Part shown: in pieces, positions 22,680 through 35,060 of the stretch
Layout of the letters: every line of letters begins with the position of its first letter
Numbering within the stretch: position 1 is the first letter of the stretch
Assembly: GCA_019096065.1 (NCBI GenBank)
Contig: JAGUCH010000001.1
Coordinates: 372,001-436,000, forward strand
Length of the DNA: 64,000 nucleotides
Reading direction: 5' to 3'
Source of the DNA: Paracyclopina nana
Lineage: Eukaryota; Arthropoda; Copepoda; Cyclopoida; Cyclopettidae
Notes under the pieces: model-generated
The model's input: the letters and a program-made list of their open reading frames with translations, nothing else
Told to the model about the DNA's origin: nothing
Database searches by the model: none
Position numbers and translations under genes: made by a program

Positions 22680-23165
22680 TTTCTGTAGCTTTTCAACTAC
22701 TTTTGGCGATTTTCAGAATTTCCGGGAGATTTTCTATGATGTTTAAAATTGCAAGTAGCTTTCGACAATATTTGGTGGTTTTCAAGGTTTTTGGGCCATT
22801 TTATGGGATTTTTCAAGAATTTTCAATTTTTTTTGGCAATTTTCAAGAATTTTTGGCGATTTTCAAGATTTTTTGGCAATTTTCAAAAAAATATCAGAAT
22901 TGCTACTAAGCATATGAATTGTTGGCATTTGTCAAGGATTTCTGGCGATTTTCATCATTTTTTTCCAATGTTCGGTTTTTTTGCGATTTTCAAGATTTTT
23001 TCACTAATTTCTAGGATCTAAGGCAACTTCCGAAACTTGTCTCGCGATTTTAGCGATCTTCAAGAATTTTGGGCAATTATCAAGAATTTTTGGCGATTTA
23101 AAAAAATAGTTGGCGATTTTCAAGAGCTTTTGGCATTTTTCAAGAATTTTTTTTTTTGACAATTT
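22680..23165. repeat. ~20-24-bp degenerate minisatellite (TTTTCAAGAATTTTTGGCGA)
   Basis: More than 15 imperfect tandem units of TTTTCAAGA(A/T)TTTTTGGC(G/A)A. Confidence 0.8.
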
Positions 23166-23576
23166 CAAGCAATTTCAAGAATTAAGAATGCTTATATAAC
23201 AACATAACTTTTAACCTAAATTATTATAATTATTTTATTATAATTACTTTTTATTTTTCTGTAATGCTCGGGCCGTTTCGCGATTTTTTTCGCGCTGCGC
23301 GGGAGAAAACGCTTACAATTCAAATGAGTGCCATTCCAGGCAAAAAGGCAAAGTTCTTGACCCCTTTGCTCATCCTGAGCCCAAAGAAGAACTGCAATTC
23401 GTGATGCTCAAGAGACAAAGCTGGGAATTTCCTTGATTTGCATAAGACCATTCATATGTCTTCTTCACTGGATTTCTTCTTCCAACCTCTACAATCCATG
23501 CCAAAAAGTGCAAAATCCAGCTTTTGTTACTCACAAAAACTTTCCAGAAACTTTCAATAAGACCTCTAAAAGCTCT

Positions 23577-24299
23577 ATCTCAAAAGGAGCCAAGATTTGC
23601 ACTAATGGCCAAAAGTCAGTTGAATGCATTTTGAAATTATCACCTTCAGCTACTAAAAAGATTTCGAAAATAGTACATTTTTCAAATTGTCAAATGTTGT
23701 TGGCTTACCTAAAAAAAGAATTCTCGCAATTGCAAAATCTAAAAACTCTAATATAAAGAGTGGCGAACTCGAGAAACAGCTAAACATTAAGTGCACACGC
23801 TAGATGAAAATTAAAGCTTTTTCAAAACGAGCTGACTTTTTTGTGGTGATTTTGGTCCGAAGTTGAGTTTAAACCAAATTGAGTTTCTTGTAATTAACTA
23901 ATAAGGCCTCATTGAATGTCCATCAAAGAATGCCATATTAGCAGCCTTAAATAGCCATAGCAAATAAGCGTATGTCAAGAAATCAAATTCCCTTTTTGGC
24001 AAATGAGATTGAGCTTTTACAGATCTGTCGTTTTTTGCTACTGGTAAGACTGGTTTCGTATTAGCCGGTTAGTACGCGAGTGCAACTGCACTCACAGCGA
24101 CTCACATCTATTAAGTGAAGGTTGCTACATCATAAAACTCCAATAGTTTTCGCACAAAAAGTTCCGCCCTTCTTTATGTTCGGAGTGTTAAGGGCAATCC
24201 GTTAAAATTCAGCCTGATTAAGGACATTGGCCTTTAATGGGCAAACTTTGCAAGCTGGCCTTTTATTTTCAAAGTTGGTATCAGGGTGCAAAAATTATT
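23577..24299. repeat. Dispersed ~720-bp repeat, copy 1
   Basis: Direct-orientation match to 33724-34441 (718 bp), starting TCTCAAAAGGAG and ending GTGCAAAAATTATT. It includes a more GC-rich core (GCGAGTGCAACTGCA...CACAGCG). No ORF is conserved between the two copies. Confidence 0.8.
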
Positions 24300-26160
24300 C
24301 CTCAAAAAATGGAAAAAAAGAGATTTTGCCAAATCTTGATTTGCCTCATTTGATTAAGAACAAACTGCTAACTAATACTAAAATGTCTTGTGAATACAGA
24401 AGCAGAACCAAATAAATAGAAAGTAAGGTATATAACAAATTCTCTAACTTGAATACCATGGAGAATGGTATAAATAGAATTCTTCTTCACAAGCTTCCAT
24501 TCATCATTCATGAATGCTACTTTTCACCACCACAACTAAGACCTCATGTACACATTGCAACAAAGAATCTACTCATAAGCTATTACATAATAACTTTATG
24601 ATTTTTTTACATCATGACTTTTAAAGCCCCTTGAATCATACATTAGTCCTTTTTTTCAAAATTAATTTAAATATTATAACTAATTTTTATTAGCCTTTCA
24701 AGAAAACCTCGATTTTCAGGCTTTCTTATTTGTTTTTTTTCAAATTAATTTGATTTTCATCAATTTTAGTAAGCACAGAAAATATGTTTAGAAATAATAT
24801 TTCCAAATGCATTTAGTTACTTAATAAAATATAGTTTTTTACAAAAAGACCTAAAAAAATTTAACTTTGATGAAATTTAGAATTTTTTTGCAAATTTTTT
24901 CAATTTTTACTTTTTTGGGTTGATCCTCAAGAAAAAAGAATCCAAATGTGGCGGAACAATTTTTGGCATCTTCCAGACGTTTTTTTCCGTCAAAACACAC
25001 GCGGCCACAACAATCGGTGAAGTGATCCAGAAATCAATGGAGAAAGAAGCAATAAATGTCCGGTAGATAAAACTGCTCCGATGATCTTTACCCCTGAGAA
25101 AAAGTGAAGAGATCCTTAGATATGTCTATGCTTAATCCACAGCATCCTACTACGCACATTTCGTTGACCAAATGAAGCCCAAATGTGTGTATGTGTGAGC
25201 GGGGGCTGTCAACTAGGATCTACAAAAATAAACACTTCATTAAAATTGACAAGTGTAGCACTTAATTTTATTGCACTAATCTTTTCAAGGTTTTGAGGCT
25301 TTTCTATAAAAATGTTATCAGGTAGTAAAACAGTTCATGGGACATTTGGTAGCAAAGAGTTCCGCAAAATTGCTCAATGGCCTTTTTATGGCCATGCCTG
25401 AAAAAATAAAACCCCAGCTCTACTTTCTCAGTGCTTCAAAATGCACTTTTCCATTCTTGAGATAAGTTCAAATCATTTCTACTTCCAAAAGTGTTTTAAA
25501 ACGGTATTTAAAAGTTCTAAAAAATGATAAAAAGCACTGATATTCTCAAATTTGGCAATTTTTGGTAAAGTAAACAAATCTAAAAAAGTCTGGATTTAAT
25601 TGTTTGTTTTTGTTTTTTAGGTATGATATGTTTTATCAGCCAAAAAATATGTCAATTAAAATAATAATGCTTTTGAAAAATTCCTAAGTCTATTCTAATT
25701 AGAATTAGGTGTTAATGGGTGTAGATCATGATCAAAGCCCCAAGTGGATATTTAGATTTGGAGAGTGAGGCCAGTTTAATATGCCCAATAATGGGAGTAA
25801 GTAATGTGAAAAGATCTACTTTGAGCATGTTTCACTCTATTTTATGACTGGGATGACATTTTGTGTACTACTCGAGTTGAAGAGATCAAAACTACTATTT
25901 ACACTCCTTTTTTTGCAAGCAGGAAACTTGCAAAAAAAATGTACTTGGCATTTCAAAAGTGAAAAAAAATCAAATTCAAGGCAGTAAACAACTTGAATGG
26001 AAAACACTTTTTCAGCCCCAAATGTGAATTCTATTCAAATTTGATTTATCCCACATGTATCTGGAGTAATGGCGCGAATTTGTCTCACAATAAAAAGAAA
26101 TAAAAAAAAGATGGGAAAATGCTAAAAACTAGGCGGAAAATAGCCGACGCGCGCACGGGT
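24300..26160. other. No gene seen
   Basis: AT-rich sequence with scattered short open frames and no recognisable product. It lies upstream of the F-box/ankyrin gene. Confidence 0.4.
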
Positions 26161-26273
26161 CACGCGTCAGCCAATCGGACGCGCGCACCGGTCACCCAAC
26201 GAGCTCCCTCATTGGTCCAAACTATGACAACAACCAAACAGCTGAGAGTGGCATTTGAGTAAGTAGTAGCAAA
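26161..26273 (+). promoter_or_regulatory. Promoter of the F-box/ankyrin gene
   Basis: A short GC-rich island with CCAAT at 26171-26175 and an inverted CCAAT (ATTGG) at 26211-26215, typical NF-Y sites, 60-100 bases before the ATG. No TATA box. Confidence 0.55.
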
Positions 26274-28744
26274 ATGCCTCTTCAACTGGAAGGTTTCCTG
26301 CTTCACCAAGGTTACTGGAACCTTACTGAGCAGCTCCTGGATAACTTGGACCTCAACTCGGTCCTCAAGCTGAGACTTGCCAGCAAGAGCTGCAATGCAT
26401 GGGTACTGGGACTACCCAAGTTTTGGGCCAAGCTGCTGAGAAGGCATCAGCGAATGCACGCCTGGATCGCCCTCAACGATTGCCCCCAGTGGGAAAAGCT
26501 CATGAGAGACACTGAGCTGAGCAATGATGTGGACAGAATCATGCGCATGATCAAAATCGTGGCCACCTTCAAAGCCAACAGCAAATGCACCACTCCATTG
26601 CACCAGGCCGCCCAAGAAGGTATAGTTAGCGTACTTTGCCCCTAAAAGACATTTCCAGCCATATCTCAGCTGCCTATCATTTGAATCCGTTCAAATTCAC
26701 TGAGCACTCCTCATTTGGCCTTAGCTACAACTCTTATTAATGACTTTTCCCCATAAGTTTGGTTTTTGGCACACTTGTCTAATATCGGTTTTGATTCTTT
26801 AGGTAACATGGCGATGGTCCAGTTCCTGCAGCCTATGGACCATGTAGCACCCAAAGGCATCAGTAAGGGGTACACACCTTTGCACCTGGCTGCTCAGTAT
26901 GGCCGGCTGAAGGTGCTCAAGTACCTGCTGATCTTCAAGAGAGGTGATGAGGCCATGAACCCAAGGAACAAAGATGGCAAGACTCCATTCCACTTGGCAG
27001 CTGAGGCTGGCCACATCCATGTGGTCAAGTTCTACATGGCCATTCTGCATGAGCTGCACCCTCAGACCAATGTGGGCTTCACACCCCTCCATTTGGCGCT
27101 GATGGTGCCAGAAATTAGGTCCTTCAGCAACATTTATGCTGAGGAGCCACCTTACATCAGTGCCAACCTGCTCAAGAACTCCAGGGCTGTGGCTGACCTT
27201 CTGGTCAGGACCAAAGGCTCAGTGAAGAAAGCGGACTTTATGAACAGGTGCGCCCTCTACTTTGCTGCCACCACAGGTAAGATCATTCAGCCTTAAAAAA
27301 TGCTCTAGACCCAAAAAGATCTTAAAAAAATTCTTAAAACCAAAATGAAAAAATCTTGAAGCATGCATATGACTTGAAAAAATCTGTAGACTAAGAATGA
27401 AATTCTTGGGGACTTGGGGAAAAATGATGTTAAAGGCTTGATAAAGCCTTAAAGCTCTTGACTTGTAATTTTAAGACCTGAATAATTCCAAAGACCTAAG
27501 TAATTTTTAAAACCTTAATAAGACCTTAATAATTCTTAAGAACATAATGATTCTTAAAACACTAGTAGTTGACAAACTGAATCATTATTAAGAGCTAAAT
27601 TGAAGACTTTTAAAAATACTTCTTATGAACTGGAACATTCTTAAGGCTAGAGCAAAGCCTCAGACTGAACAGCTATTTAAGTATCAAAATATCCTTGAGC
27701 CTTATTCCATTCATAAGACTTGAATAATTCTTAAGACCTAAATCATGTCTTAAGACCTAAATCATTTCTTAAGACCTGAATCATTACTAAGGCCTAAAGT
27801 ATTATTAAGACTTAAATCATTCTTAAGACCTAAAGCATTTCTTAAGACCAGCATCATTTTTAAGACCTGAATAATTTCTTAAGATCTGAATAATTCTTCA
27901 GACCTTAATAATTCTTAAGACCAGCATCATTCTTAAGACCTAAATCATTTCTTAAGACCTCAAATCATTTTTAAGACCTAAATCATTATTGAGGCTTAAA
28001 TAATTCATTAGGCCGAAATAATTCTTAAGACCTAAATCATTCTTAAGAACTGAATATTTCTTAGAACTTAATAATTCTTAAGACCTTAATAATTATTAGA
28101 ACTTAATAATTCTTAAGACCTCTAACATTCTCGAGGCTTGAACATTTCTTGAGACTTGAACATTTCTTGAGACTTAATATTTAAGACTTGAAAAAACTTG
28201 AGACTTAAATTTGTTTGTTTAAGGTCACCTGAGCGTGGTGAAGTACCTGACCAAGAGGGTGAAGGACAAGAATCCCAAGGACAGGTCTGGCCTCACAGCC
28301 TTCCACCAGGCAGCCAGGAATGGGCATGTGGAGGTGATCAAGCACCTGCTCAAGTACGACCCCTTGAACAACCTTGGCAACACCTTAGGTGCCTGGTCAC
28401 CCCTCCAATTTGCCACCTACTTCAGCCGTCTGGAGGCTGTCAAGATCCTCCTGCCTTTCCTCAACCCTGACAGCCCTGACTGGAAGTCCAGGTACTTGCT
28501 GGTCAACATGGCCATCCAGAAGGGCAACAAAGATGTCCTGCTCTACATCATCCGGAAGATTGACAAGAAAGCTCTGGACACTGCGCTCAACATGGCGCCA
28601 ACCATCAACGTGGTGGCCAACAAAGCGCACAGAGATGAGAAGAGGGAAGCTTGCAAGGAATTCGCGACATTCCTTATGAAACTACACAACGTTTTAGAGG
28701 AGAAAATTGAGGTGTTTGAAACTCTGCGATCCGCGCCAGCTTGA
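26274..28744 (+). CDS. F-box and ankyrin-repeat protein
   Basis: Three exons: 26274-26619, 26803-27276 and 28224-28744, joined at phase-1 GT-AG introns, giving 446 aa. Residues about 12-55 read as an F-box ('LLDNLDLNSVLKLRLASKS' ... 'PKFWAKLLRRH'). At least six ankyrin repeats follow ('TPLHQAAQEG', 'TPLHLAAQYGRLKVLKYLL', 'TPFHLAAEAGHIHVVKF', 'TPLHLAL', 'GHLSVVKYL', 'TAFHQAARNGHVEVIKHLL') before a helical C-terminus. F-box proteins of this form normally join Skp1-cullin ubiquitin ligases, with the other domain choosing the target; here that is inference. An AATAAA lies at 28764-28769. The gene lies on the opposite strand between two alternative transporter exons, so it appears nested in an intron. 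Confidence 0.88.
27470..28200. repeat. ~18-bp minisatellite filling intron 2 of the F-box/ankyrin gene
   Basis: Dozens of diverged units of ATTCTTAAGACCTAAATC. The palindrome CTTAAG recurs throughout. The array occupies nearly the whole 947-bp intron. Confidence 0.85.
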
Positions 28745-28799
28745 ACTTGTCTTAGGTTGATCCAATAAAACCTAATATGCTAAGAAAATCGACTATATA

Positions 28800-29845
28800 A
28801 GGAGACTTTAAGTGGGAAAAGCGAGTTTTAAGCGTCCCGCTCGAACCATCCGAGACATGCTTGCATACTTGGACGTCTAACTTAGATTCTATGAAAAGCG
28901 CTGGATTAATCCAAGCTAGAACTTGAAATGGACTCCTAATTGATAATTTGGAGTGAGAAACCATGCATTACGCTCAATTGATCCAAGCCTTAATTGAATT
29001 GGACTCCTATTTATGATTTTTTGTGAGACCGAGCGGAGCGACTCCAAAAGCTTAAAATATCTATCGAAATCGAAAATTAAGTATAGCGCTCAATTAATCA
29101 AAGTCTGAATTGAATTGGACTTCTAATGGATGAGTTGTTTCTAACACCGAGCGGAGCGACACAGAAAAGAAGAAATATCGCGCTCAATTCATCCAAGCCA
29201 TACTTTGACTCCTATTAATCTTGGTTTTCTAAAATCGAACAGAGCAACACTTAAAACTTAGAAATATCACTCAAAATCAAAAATTATGTATGGCGCTCAA
29301 TTAACCCAAGCCATAATTGAATTGGACTCATAATTACACAGTTGTATATAATACCGAGCGGAGCGACACCCAAAAATAAAGAAATATCAATCAAAATTGT
29401 TGTAAACTATGCTTAGCGCTCAATTAATCCAATAATAGAATGTGACTCATAGTTAGCATGAGTTTTATATAAAACCGAGCGGAGCGACACCCAAAAATAA
29501 GAATATCAAAGAAATATCAGTCAAAATTGTTGTAAACTATGCATAGCACTCAATTAATCCAAGCCATAAATGAATTGGACTCCTATTAATGTTTGTTTTC
29601 GAAAACCGAGCGGAGCGACTCCAAAAAATATGAAATATCATTCAAAATTGAAAATTATGTATAGCGCTCAACTAACCCAAGCCATAATTGAATAGGACTC
29701 CTAGTTACTAAGTTGTACATAAAACCGAGCGGAGCGACACCAAAAACAAAGCAATATCCATCAAAATAGTAAATTATGATTAGCGCTCAATTAATCCAAG
29801 CCAAGATTGGTTTGGACTCCTATTTAATTGAAAAACCGAGCAGGT
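28800..29845. repeat. ~120-bp satellite array (GAGCGGAGCGAC repeat)
   Basis: About eight units with GCGCTCAATTAATCCAAGCC, AATTGGACTCCTA and ACCGAGCGGAGCGACAC; the last motif recurs near 29031, 29149, 29356, 29476, 29608 and 29727. The array ends about 10 bases from the splice donor of transporter exon B. Its backbone matches the repeat at 18110-18740. Confidence 0.85.
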
Positions 29846-29854
29846 TAAGCATAC

Positions 29855-30305
29855 CTATGTCCTTTTCTTGCACAGAGTGGTATTTCCGGTTGGCAATGGG
29901 GAACAGCAAGATGGCAACACTTTGCTGTAGCCCATGGGCCAAAAGTTGCGCGAAAAAGCCACAAACGAGGATGACGTAGCCCCACCCGCCCTCGGGGTAA
30001 TAGTGCTGAAAAATGCCCGCAATTCGCCGCTTTCTCACTGTGCGGGCACTTAAAACTTCGTCCTGGATCACCAGTTCATCTGGCTTCGCCTTCGCCACCT
30101 CGGAATTGGCCAAAGACTGCTGGAAAGCGCCATCTAGCAGCTCGGCCACCACCACGGCCGCAGCGCTACCAGAGCTCCCCTCAAAGGAGCCGTTGGCGAC
30201 TCCTCCGCTATCGTTATCGTCACCGATGAAATAGTGGCGTTTTTTCACGCGTTTCGGCGCCTTTCTCCTGAACAGCTTCTGGCTTTTTCTAGACCACCTT
30301 TTTTA
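29855..30305 (-). CDS. Monocarboxylate transporter-like, alternative exon B (5' end uncertain)
   Basis: An open frame encodes a Ser/Gly/Ala-rich acidic segment followed by 'YPEGGWGYVILVCGFFAQLL', the helix-1 signature. It ends at ATAG|GTATGC, a phase-1 donor (exon end 29855) as in the other two copies. The frame is open upstream to a TAA near 30308 and contains no ATG (only a GTG near 30248), so it needs an upstream exon or a non-ATG start. Acceptor-like AGs on the 5' side are in phase 2, which does not fit the phase-1 donor of the exon at 39068. The start given is the open-frame limit, not a proven splice site. Confidence 0.65.
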
Positions 30306-30309
30306 GTAG

Positions 30310-30880
30310 ATAAACAAGGTCTTGGCTTGAGAAACTAAAGGGCCTACACATTGATATTTTCTGAAATCGTGTGTCCCAAGGGTTCATTTGGTTATAAAAT
30401 AACAATAACATTTTTTTAAAAAAAAAAGCGTTTAGCGCACAAACGGCTCATTTTTTAGGGATAGTTAGCTTCAATGACCCCCCCTAAAATTCAAAAATAA
30501 AAGTTATGTTATTTCATAGTAAAATGGCTAGGATGAACAGAAACGGAGATATAGCCATGCTCATTTTTTTCAATTTTTCCATAATGAGTTTGGGAGCAAA
30601 TATCTCAATTTGAGTGCATTTTACAGATTTGCTTATGAAAGATATTTATCTTCTATTTCCAGAAAAGGTCATTGCTATAAATTATCTCAAAAGATAATAT
30701 ACTGTAGGTGCTATAATAAGCTGTTAAAAATATGTAATGGGAAGCCATAGGCCAGGATTTTTTAATTGCTATCAAATGAACCTAAAGAACATGAGCTTTA
30801 GGAAAAAAATATATTTTTTGGACGTTGCAAAGAATTTGGGTAAGGACCTTCTTCAAGTCAATGTGCATAAAAGGGCAAAA
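30310..30880. other. No gene seen
   Basis: AT-rich intronic sequence between exon B and the minisatellite. Confidence 0.4.
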
Positions 30881-30885
30881 AGTTC

Positions 30886-31135
30886 ATCATAAAGGCAAAA
30901 TCCTCAAAAAAGGCCGAAAACCTAAAAAAAGGCCAAAAACCAACAATATGGCCAAAAAGACTCAAAAATGGTCTAAAACCTCAAAAAGGCCAAAAACCTT
31001 CAATATGGCCAATGAAGCCACAAAAATGGCCAAAAAAACTCAAAAAAGGCAAAAAGCCTAAAACATGGCCAACACTCCTCAAAAATGGCCAAGAACCTAA
31101 AAAAGGCCAAAAACCTAAAAAAGGCCACTTTGGTA
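30886..31135. repeat. ~18-bp minisatellite (CTCAAAAAAGGCCAAAAAC)
   Basis: About 13 tandem units built on AAAAAGGCCAAAAACCT. The Lys/Pro-rich open frames across it are produced by the repeat itself. Confidence 0.85.
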
Positions 31136-31724
31136 AATCACAAAAGATTGAAAAAAGAATTAATGCCCATGTTGCTTTGATGCAGGCAAGAAACTGATTA
31201 AAAAAAGGATTTGTTAAAACAAAGCCAATTTTTTTTAAAAAAAAGTGGCGGGAAATCCCTAATTGCCCATTTTCTACCCATTTTTGGAGCTTTTTCCTCT
31301 TGGAGTTTTCAATTAAGCCAAGACCTTGTTGACAAAGAGTGGTGGCGGTTCGAAAACGAGGCCGGCCTCGAGGTCATTGACGACCTCAGGGCATTTTCCT
31401 CTTGGTCTCGTAAAGGTTCGAAAATGCCACTACTTGTGCTCGGCCTTTGCTCGGCCTGAGGCCAAGAATGTCTGCGACACTTTAACCGGCCTTCAGGCCG
31501 AATTTGGTCCACTGATGAACTGCAGAGCGAGGCCATGTTGGCAAATAGAAGGCCAAATGCACCCACGTGAGCGCCGCGGTTATTACTAACCCTAGATCAA
31601 ATGAAGTCAACCCTAACAGGCGCGCGGAGCGCGCGCGCGCGCAAACGTCAAGAGAAGCCTCATTTTGACAAGGTTGTTGACTTCCCGCGAAGATGACAGA
31701 AGCTAACATGTCGGGTTAGTACAA

Positions 31725-32650
31725 CAGAGCAGCGCCATCTATCGTCAATTATAGAAAATGTTTTTTGGCTTAGCCCAGCTCTGAAATGAGAGTTGCTTTG
31801 GAAAGCAAAACAATGTCCAGCAAAGACTCACAAATGACCAAGTGTGACTTTTTTTGGCTAAGTAATGTATCATCAACAATGTTGACTTCTATGGATTTTT
31901 GCGTAGTTTTGAAGAATACTGCAGTTGAATCAAGTAGCGTACATTGAAATTGAATAACTCAAATAATGCCCAAATTATGAATTAGCATGAACATTAACTG
32001 TTGAACATGCCGGGTCAACGCAACAAAGCAGCGCCATCTATTGTTGTTTTTGTCTTAACCAAGCTCTGAAGCGTGAATTGCTTTGGAAAGCAAAATGGCG
32101 TCCAGCAACAACGGCTTGCAGATGACCTAGTGTGACTTTTCATGGCAATGAAATGTGTCTGCGACATTTTTAATTTCCAAGGATTTTTGCATTGTTTCAG
32201 CATCAACCACAACTAAGCAGCGCCATCTATCATCAATTATAGGAAATGTTTTCTGGCTTAGCCCAGCTCTGAAATGTGAATTGCTTTGGAAAGCAAAACA
32301 ATGTCCAGCAAAGACTCACAGATGACCAAGTGTGACTTTTTTTGGCTAAGAAATGTGTCAGCAACATTTTTGATTACTGCGATGAGTTGACAATCATGTT
32401 TGTCAAATAGCTGTTAAACAGCGTCATTTATTGGCTCAAAATCAAGTTAAATTGTTAGGTCCAAAACATATTTTATCAAGTCCTAAACCACAATGAAAAT
32501 GTTTTCCTCTCAGGAGCGCCATCTATTGACTATGCATGGAAGTTGGAGCTAAAGAACGTTACTGAATTTGGCTTTGGCAAGCAAAATTGAGCCTTGCAAA
32601 GGCCATGCTTCTGACCAAGTCTGACTTTTTATGGCCTTTTGTGTGCATCA
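31725..32650. repeat. Repeated ~140-150-bp block carrying CTCF-like motifs
   Basis: Four related blocks start with AGCGCCATCTA (31731, 32030, 32219, 32515) and continue with GCTTTGGAAAGCAAAA, then 'GACCAAGTGTGACTTTTT' and 'ATGGC' or 'TTGGC'. Spacings are about 299, 189 and 296 bp. A weaker fifth block without the motif follows near 32770. Confidence 0.75.
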
Positions 32651-32849
32651 ATAACTGACCAAGGCTGGCCTTGCTCCCAAAAAATTGGAAATAGTTTCTT
32701 GCCATAAAAGAAAATACTTTTTAAATAGTTTGAACAATACAGTTAAAAAAAATGTTAAATGAGATTGCACAGGCAAAATTAAGTCAAGCCAATTTTGTGA
32801 GAATGAACAAGCCTGACTTTTTATGGCTCGATTCATCAATTTTCATCAC

Positions 32850-33620
32850 AGCAGCTTTCTTTGCATTTTTTAAATACACAAAAGAGCTTTGCAAGCATTT
32901 TCACGGGAAATTGGCTCGACTTTTGTTTACATTCTCACCTCCAAACAAATTGGCAAAAAATAAAGCATGTTTATGCAAAAAAGGAATTCAAACAATGTTT
33001 CCCCAATTTTATTGATATTCAATTTACCTCTTTTTTATTTTGTGGCCTAAGAAAGTCAAAAAATGCAAATATTCCTTTTTTAAGGTGGTGAGTCATAATT
33101 TTCTGAACAGAAAAAAAATGGGAAAAGAAGACTTCTTTCCAATTAGAAATTCCCCATTTTGGTCCAGTCAAGCAGAAAATTGGTCTTTTTATATGCCCTT
33201 TAAAAAAAGATTCTCTTTTGAGGTGATGCCAACCATTTTTTTCATTTTTTTTTCCTGTGGTCATGAAAAAAGCCACAAAAATCATCAAGTGCACTGGGAT
33301 GGTGAAACTTTTCCGGGAAAACTGTTTATTTATTATGATTCTGAAATGTCAACAACAACATTCCTGACATTTTGGTGATGCCCAAAATTTTGGCCATTTA
33401 ACTTGATTAAAAGCCATCATGCCCAAAATTGTCAAAATTCACACTTTCTCAAAAGCTTGATTTGCTTAATCTCTTTGAAACTTATTTTTTTTTATATTTT
33501 GTCAAGATCTGAGGTTTGCCAGAGAAAAAAAGATTTTGGCAATCTCCAGGGCCCACTTTTTTCCATTTGACATAAAACATAAAATATATTGGAGAATGGC
33601 AGCCAATTGGGAGAAATTAA
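32850..33620. other. No gene seen
   Basis: AT-rich sequence; open frames lack recognisable similarity. Confidence 0.4.
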
Positions 33621-33723
33621 TTGAGTAACTTTAAGATTAATAGTCAGCTGAGGCTCAATGATGATATGCAAATGGTTGACTTAATGCTCAGGATGATTAA
33701 TACTGCTTTTATCCAGAGCAGTT

Positions 33724-34441
33724 TCTCAAAAGGAGTCAAGATTTGCACTAATGGCCAAATGTCTTTTGAATGCATTTTAAAATTATCACCTTTAGCTGCT
33801 AAAAACATTAGAAAATAGCACATTTTTCAAATTGACAAATGTCGTTGAATTTAAAAAAAATTGAATTTAAAATTAGCAAAATCTAAAAACTCCGATATTA
33901 AGAGTGGCAGACTCGAGAAACAGCTGAACAATAAGTGCACATGCTGCATGAAAAGCAAAGCTGTTTTGAGACGAGATGGCTTTTTTGTGGCAATTTTGGA
34001 CCAAAGTTGAGTTTAAACCCAATTGAGATTCTTGTAATAAACTAATAAGGCTTCATTGAATGTCCATCAAAGAGTGCCATAGTAGCCTGAAATAATTAAT
34101 AGCAAATAGGCGTATGTCCAATTAATCAAATTCCCTTACAGGCAAATGAGATTGAGCTTTTACTGATCTGTCGTTTTTGCTGTTGGTTTGACTGGTTTTG
34201 CGTTAGCGGGTTAGCATGCGAGTGCAACTGCAGTCACAGCGGCTCACATCTATAAAGTGAAGGTTGCTGAATGAAAAAGCTCCAACAGTTTTCGCAAAAA
34301 AAAATTCCGCCCCTCTTTATGGTAGAGTATTTAGGAAAATCCGTTAAAATTCAGCCTAATTAAGGACTTAGGCCTTTAATGGGCAAACTTTGCAAGCTGG
34401 CATTTTATTTTCAAAGTTGGTTTCAGGGTGCAAAAATTATT
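33724..34441. repeat. Dispersed ~720-bp repeat, copy 2
   Basis: Direct copy of 23577-24299 with scattered substitutions and small indels. It lies on the 5' side (for - strand transcription) of transporter exon B, as copy 1 does for exon C. Confidence 0.8.
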
Positions 34442-34859
34442 TGGCCATTAGATGGGAAAAAAGAGATTTTCTCAGCAAGGAAATGAGGTTGATGTGCAAG
34501 TAGCAAAGAAGGAAAAAAGTTGGGCATGACTAAGGCGAAAAGCAAACTTTCGTCACATGACCTATTTATACCATTATGGTCCAATTACAGTTGATATTTG
34601 TTGGTACTATGTATTTGCTCAAAGTCCTTCATGAAAAATACTTTCTGAAAATTGTCTTTTCATTGAATACATTTAAAATGAGTATGTAACAACTTTAAAT
34701 ATATATTTCACCATTTTCAAAAAAAAGTAATAAAGTATTTTCCATAAATAATCATCCATTCTATTTTTTACTATTGGCGAATTGTATATTTTAAATTATA
34801 CATTGAACTATTTAAAAATATATAATCAGCTGCTTTAATTATTCAGCTATTTTAATACA

Positions 34860-35060
34860 AATATTCTCAATCAGTATTCCAAATACATACTCAGCCATTT
34901 TAAATACATATTCAACAATTTTAAATACTTATTTAGCCACTTCAAATACTTATTACATTATGCAATGAATTATTCAACCATTTTAAATAAATATTCAACC
35001 ATTTTAAATAAATATTCATCCACTTTAAATTACATATTTTTATTCTAAATGAACATGCAG
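34860..35060. repeat. ~20-bp minisatellite (TTCAACCATTTTAAATAAATA)
   Basis: About ten imperfect units of CATTTTAAATA(C/A)ATATTCA. Confidence 0.75.

Noticed and set aside
30825-31197. Lys/Pro-rich open frames
   Set aside because: They are translations of the GGCCAAAAAC minisatellite.
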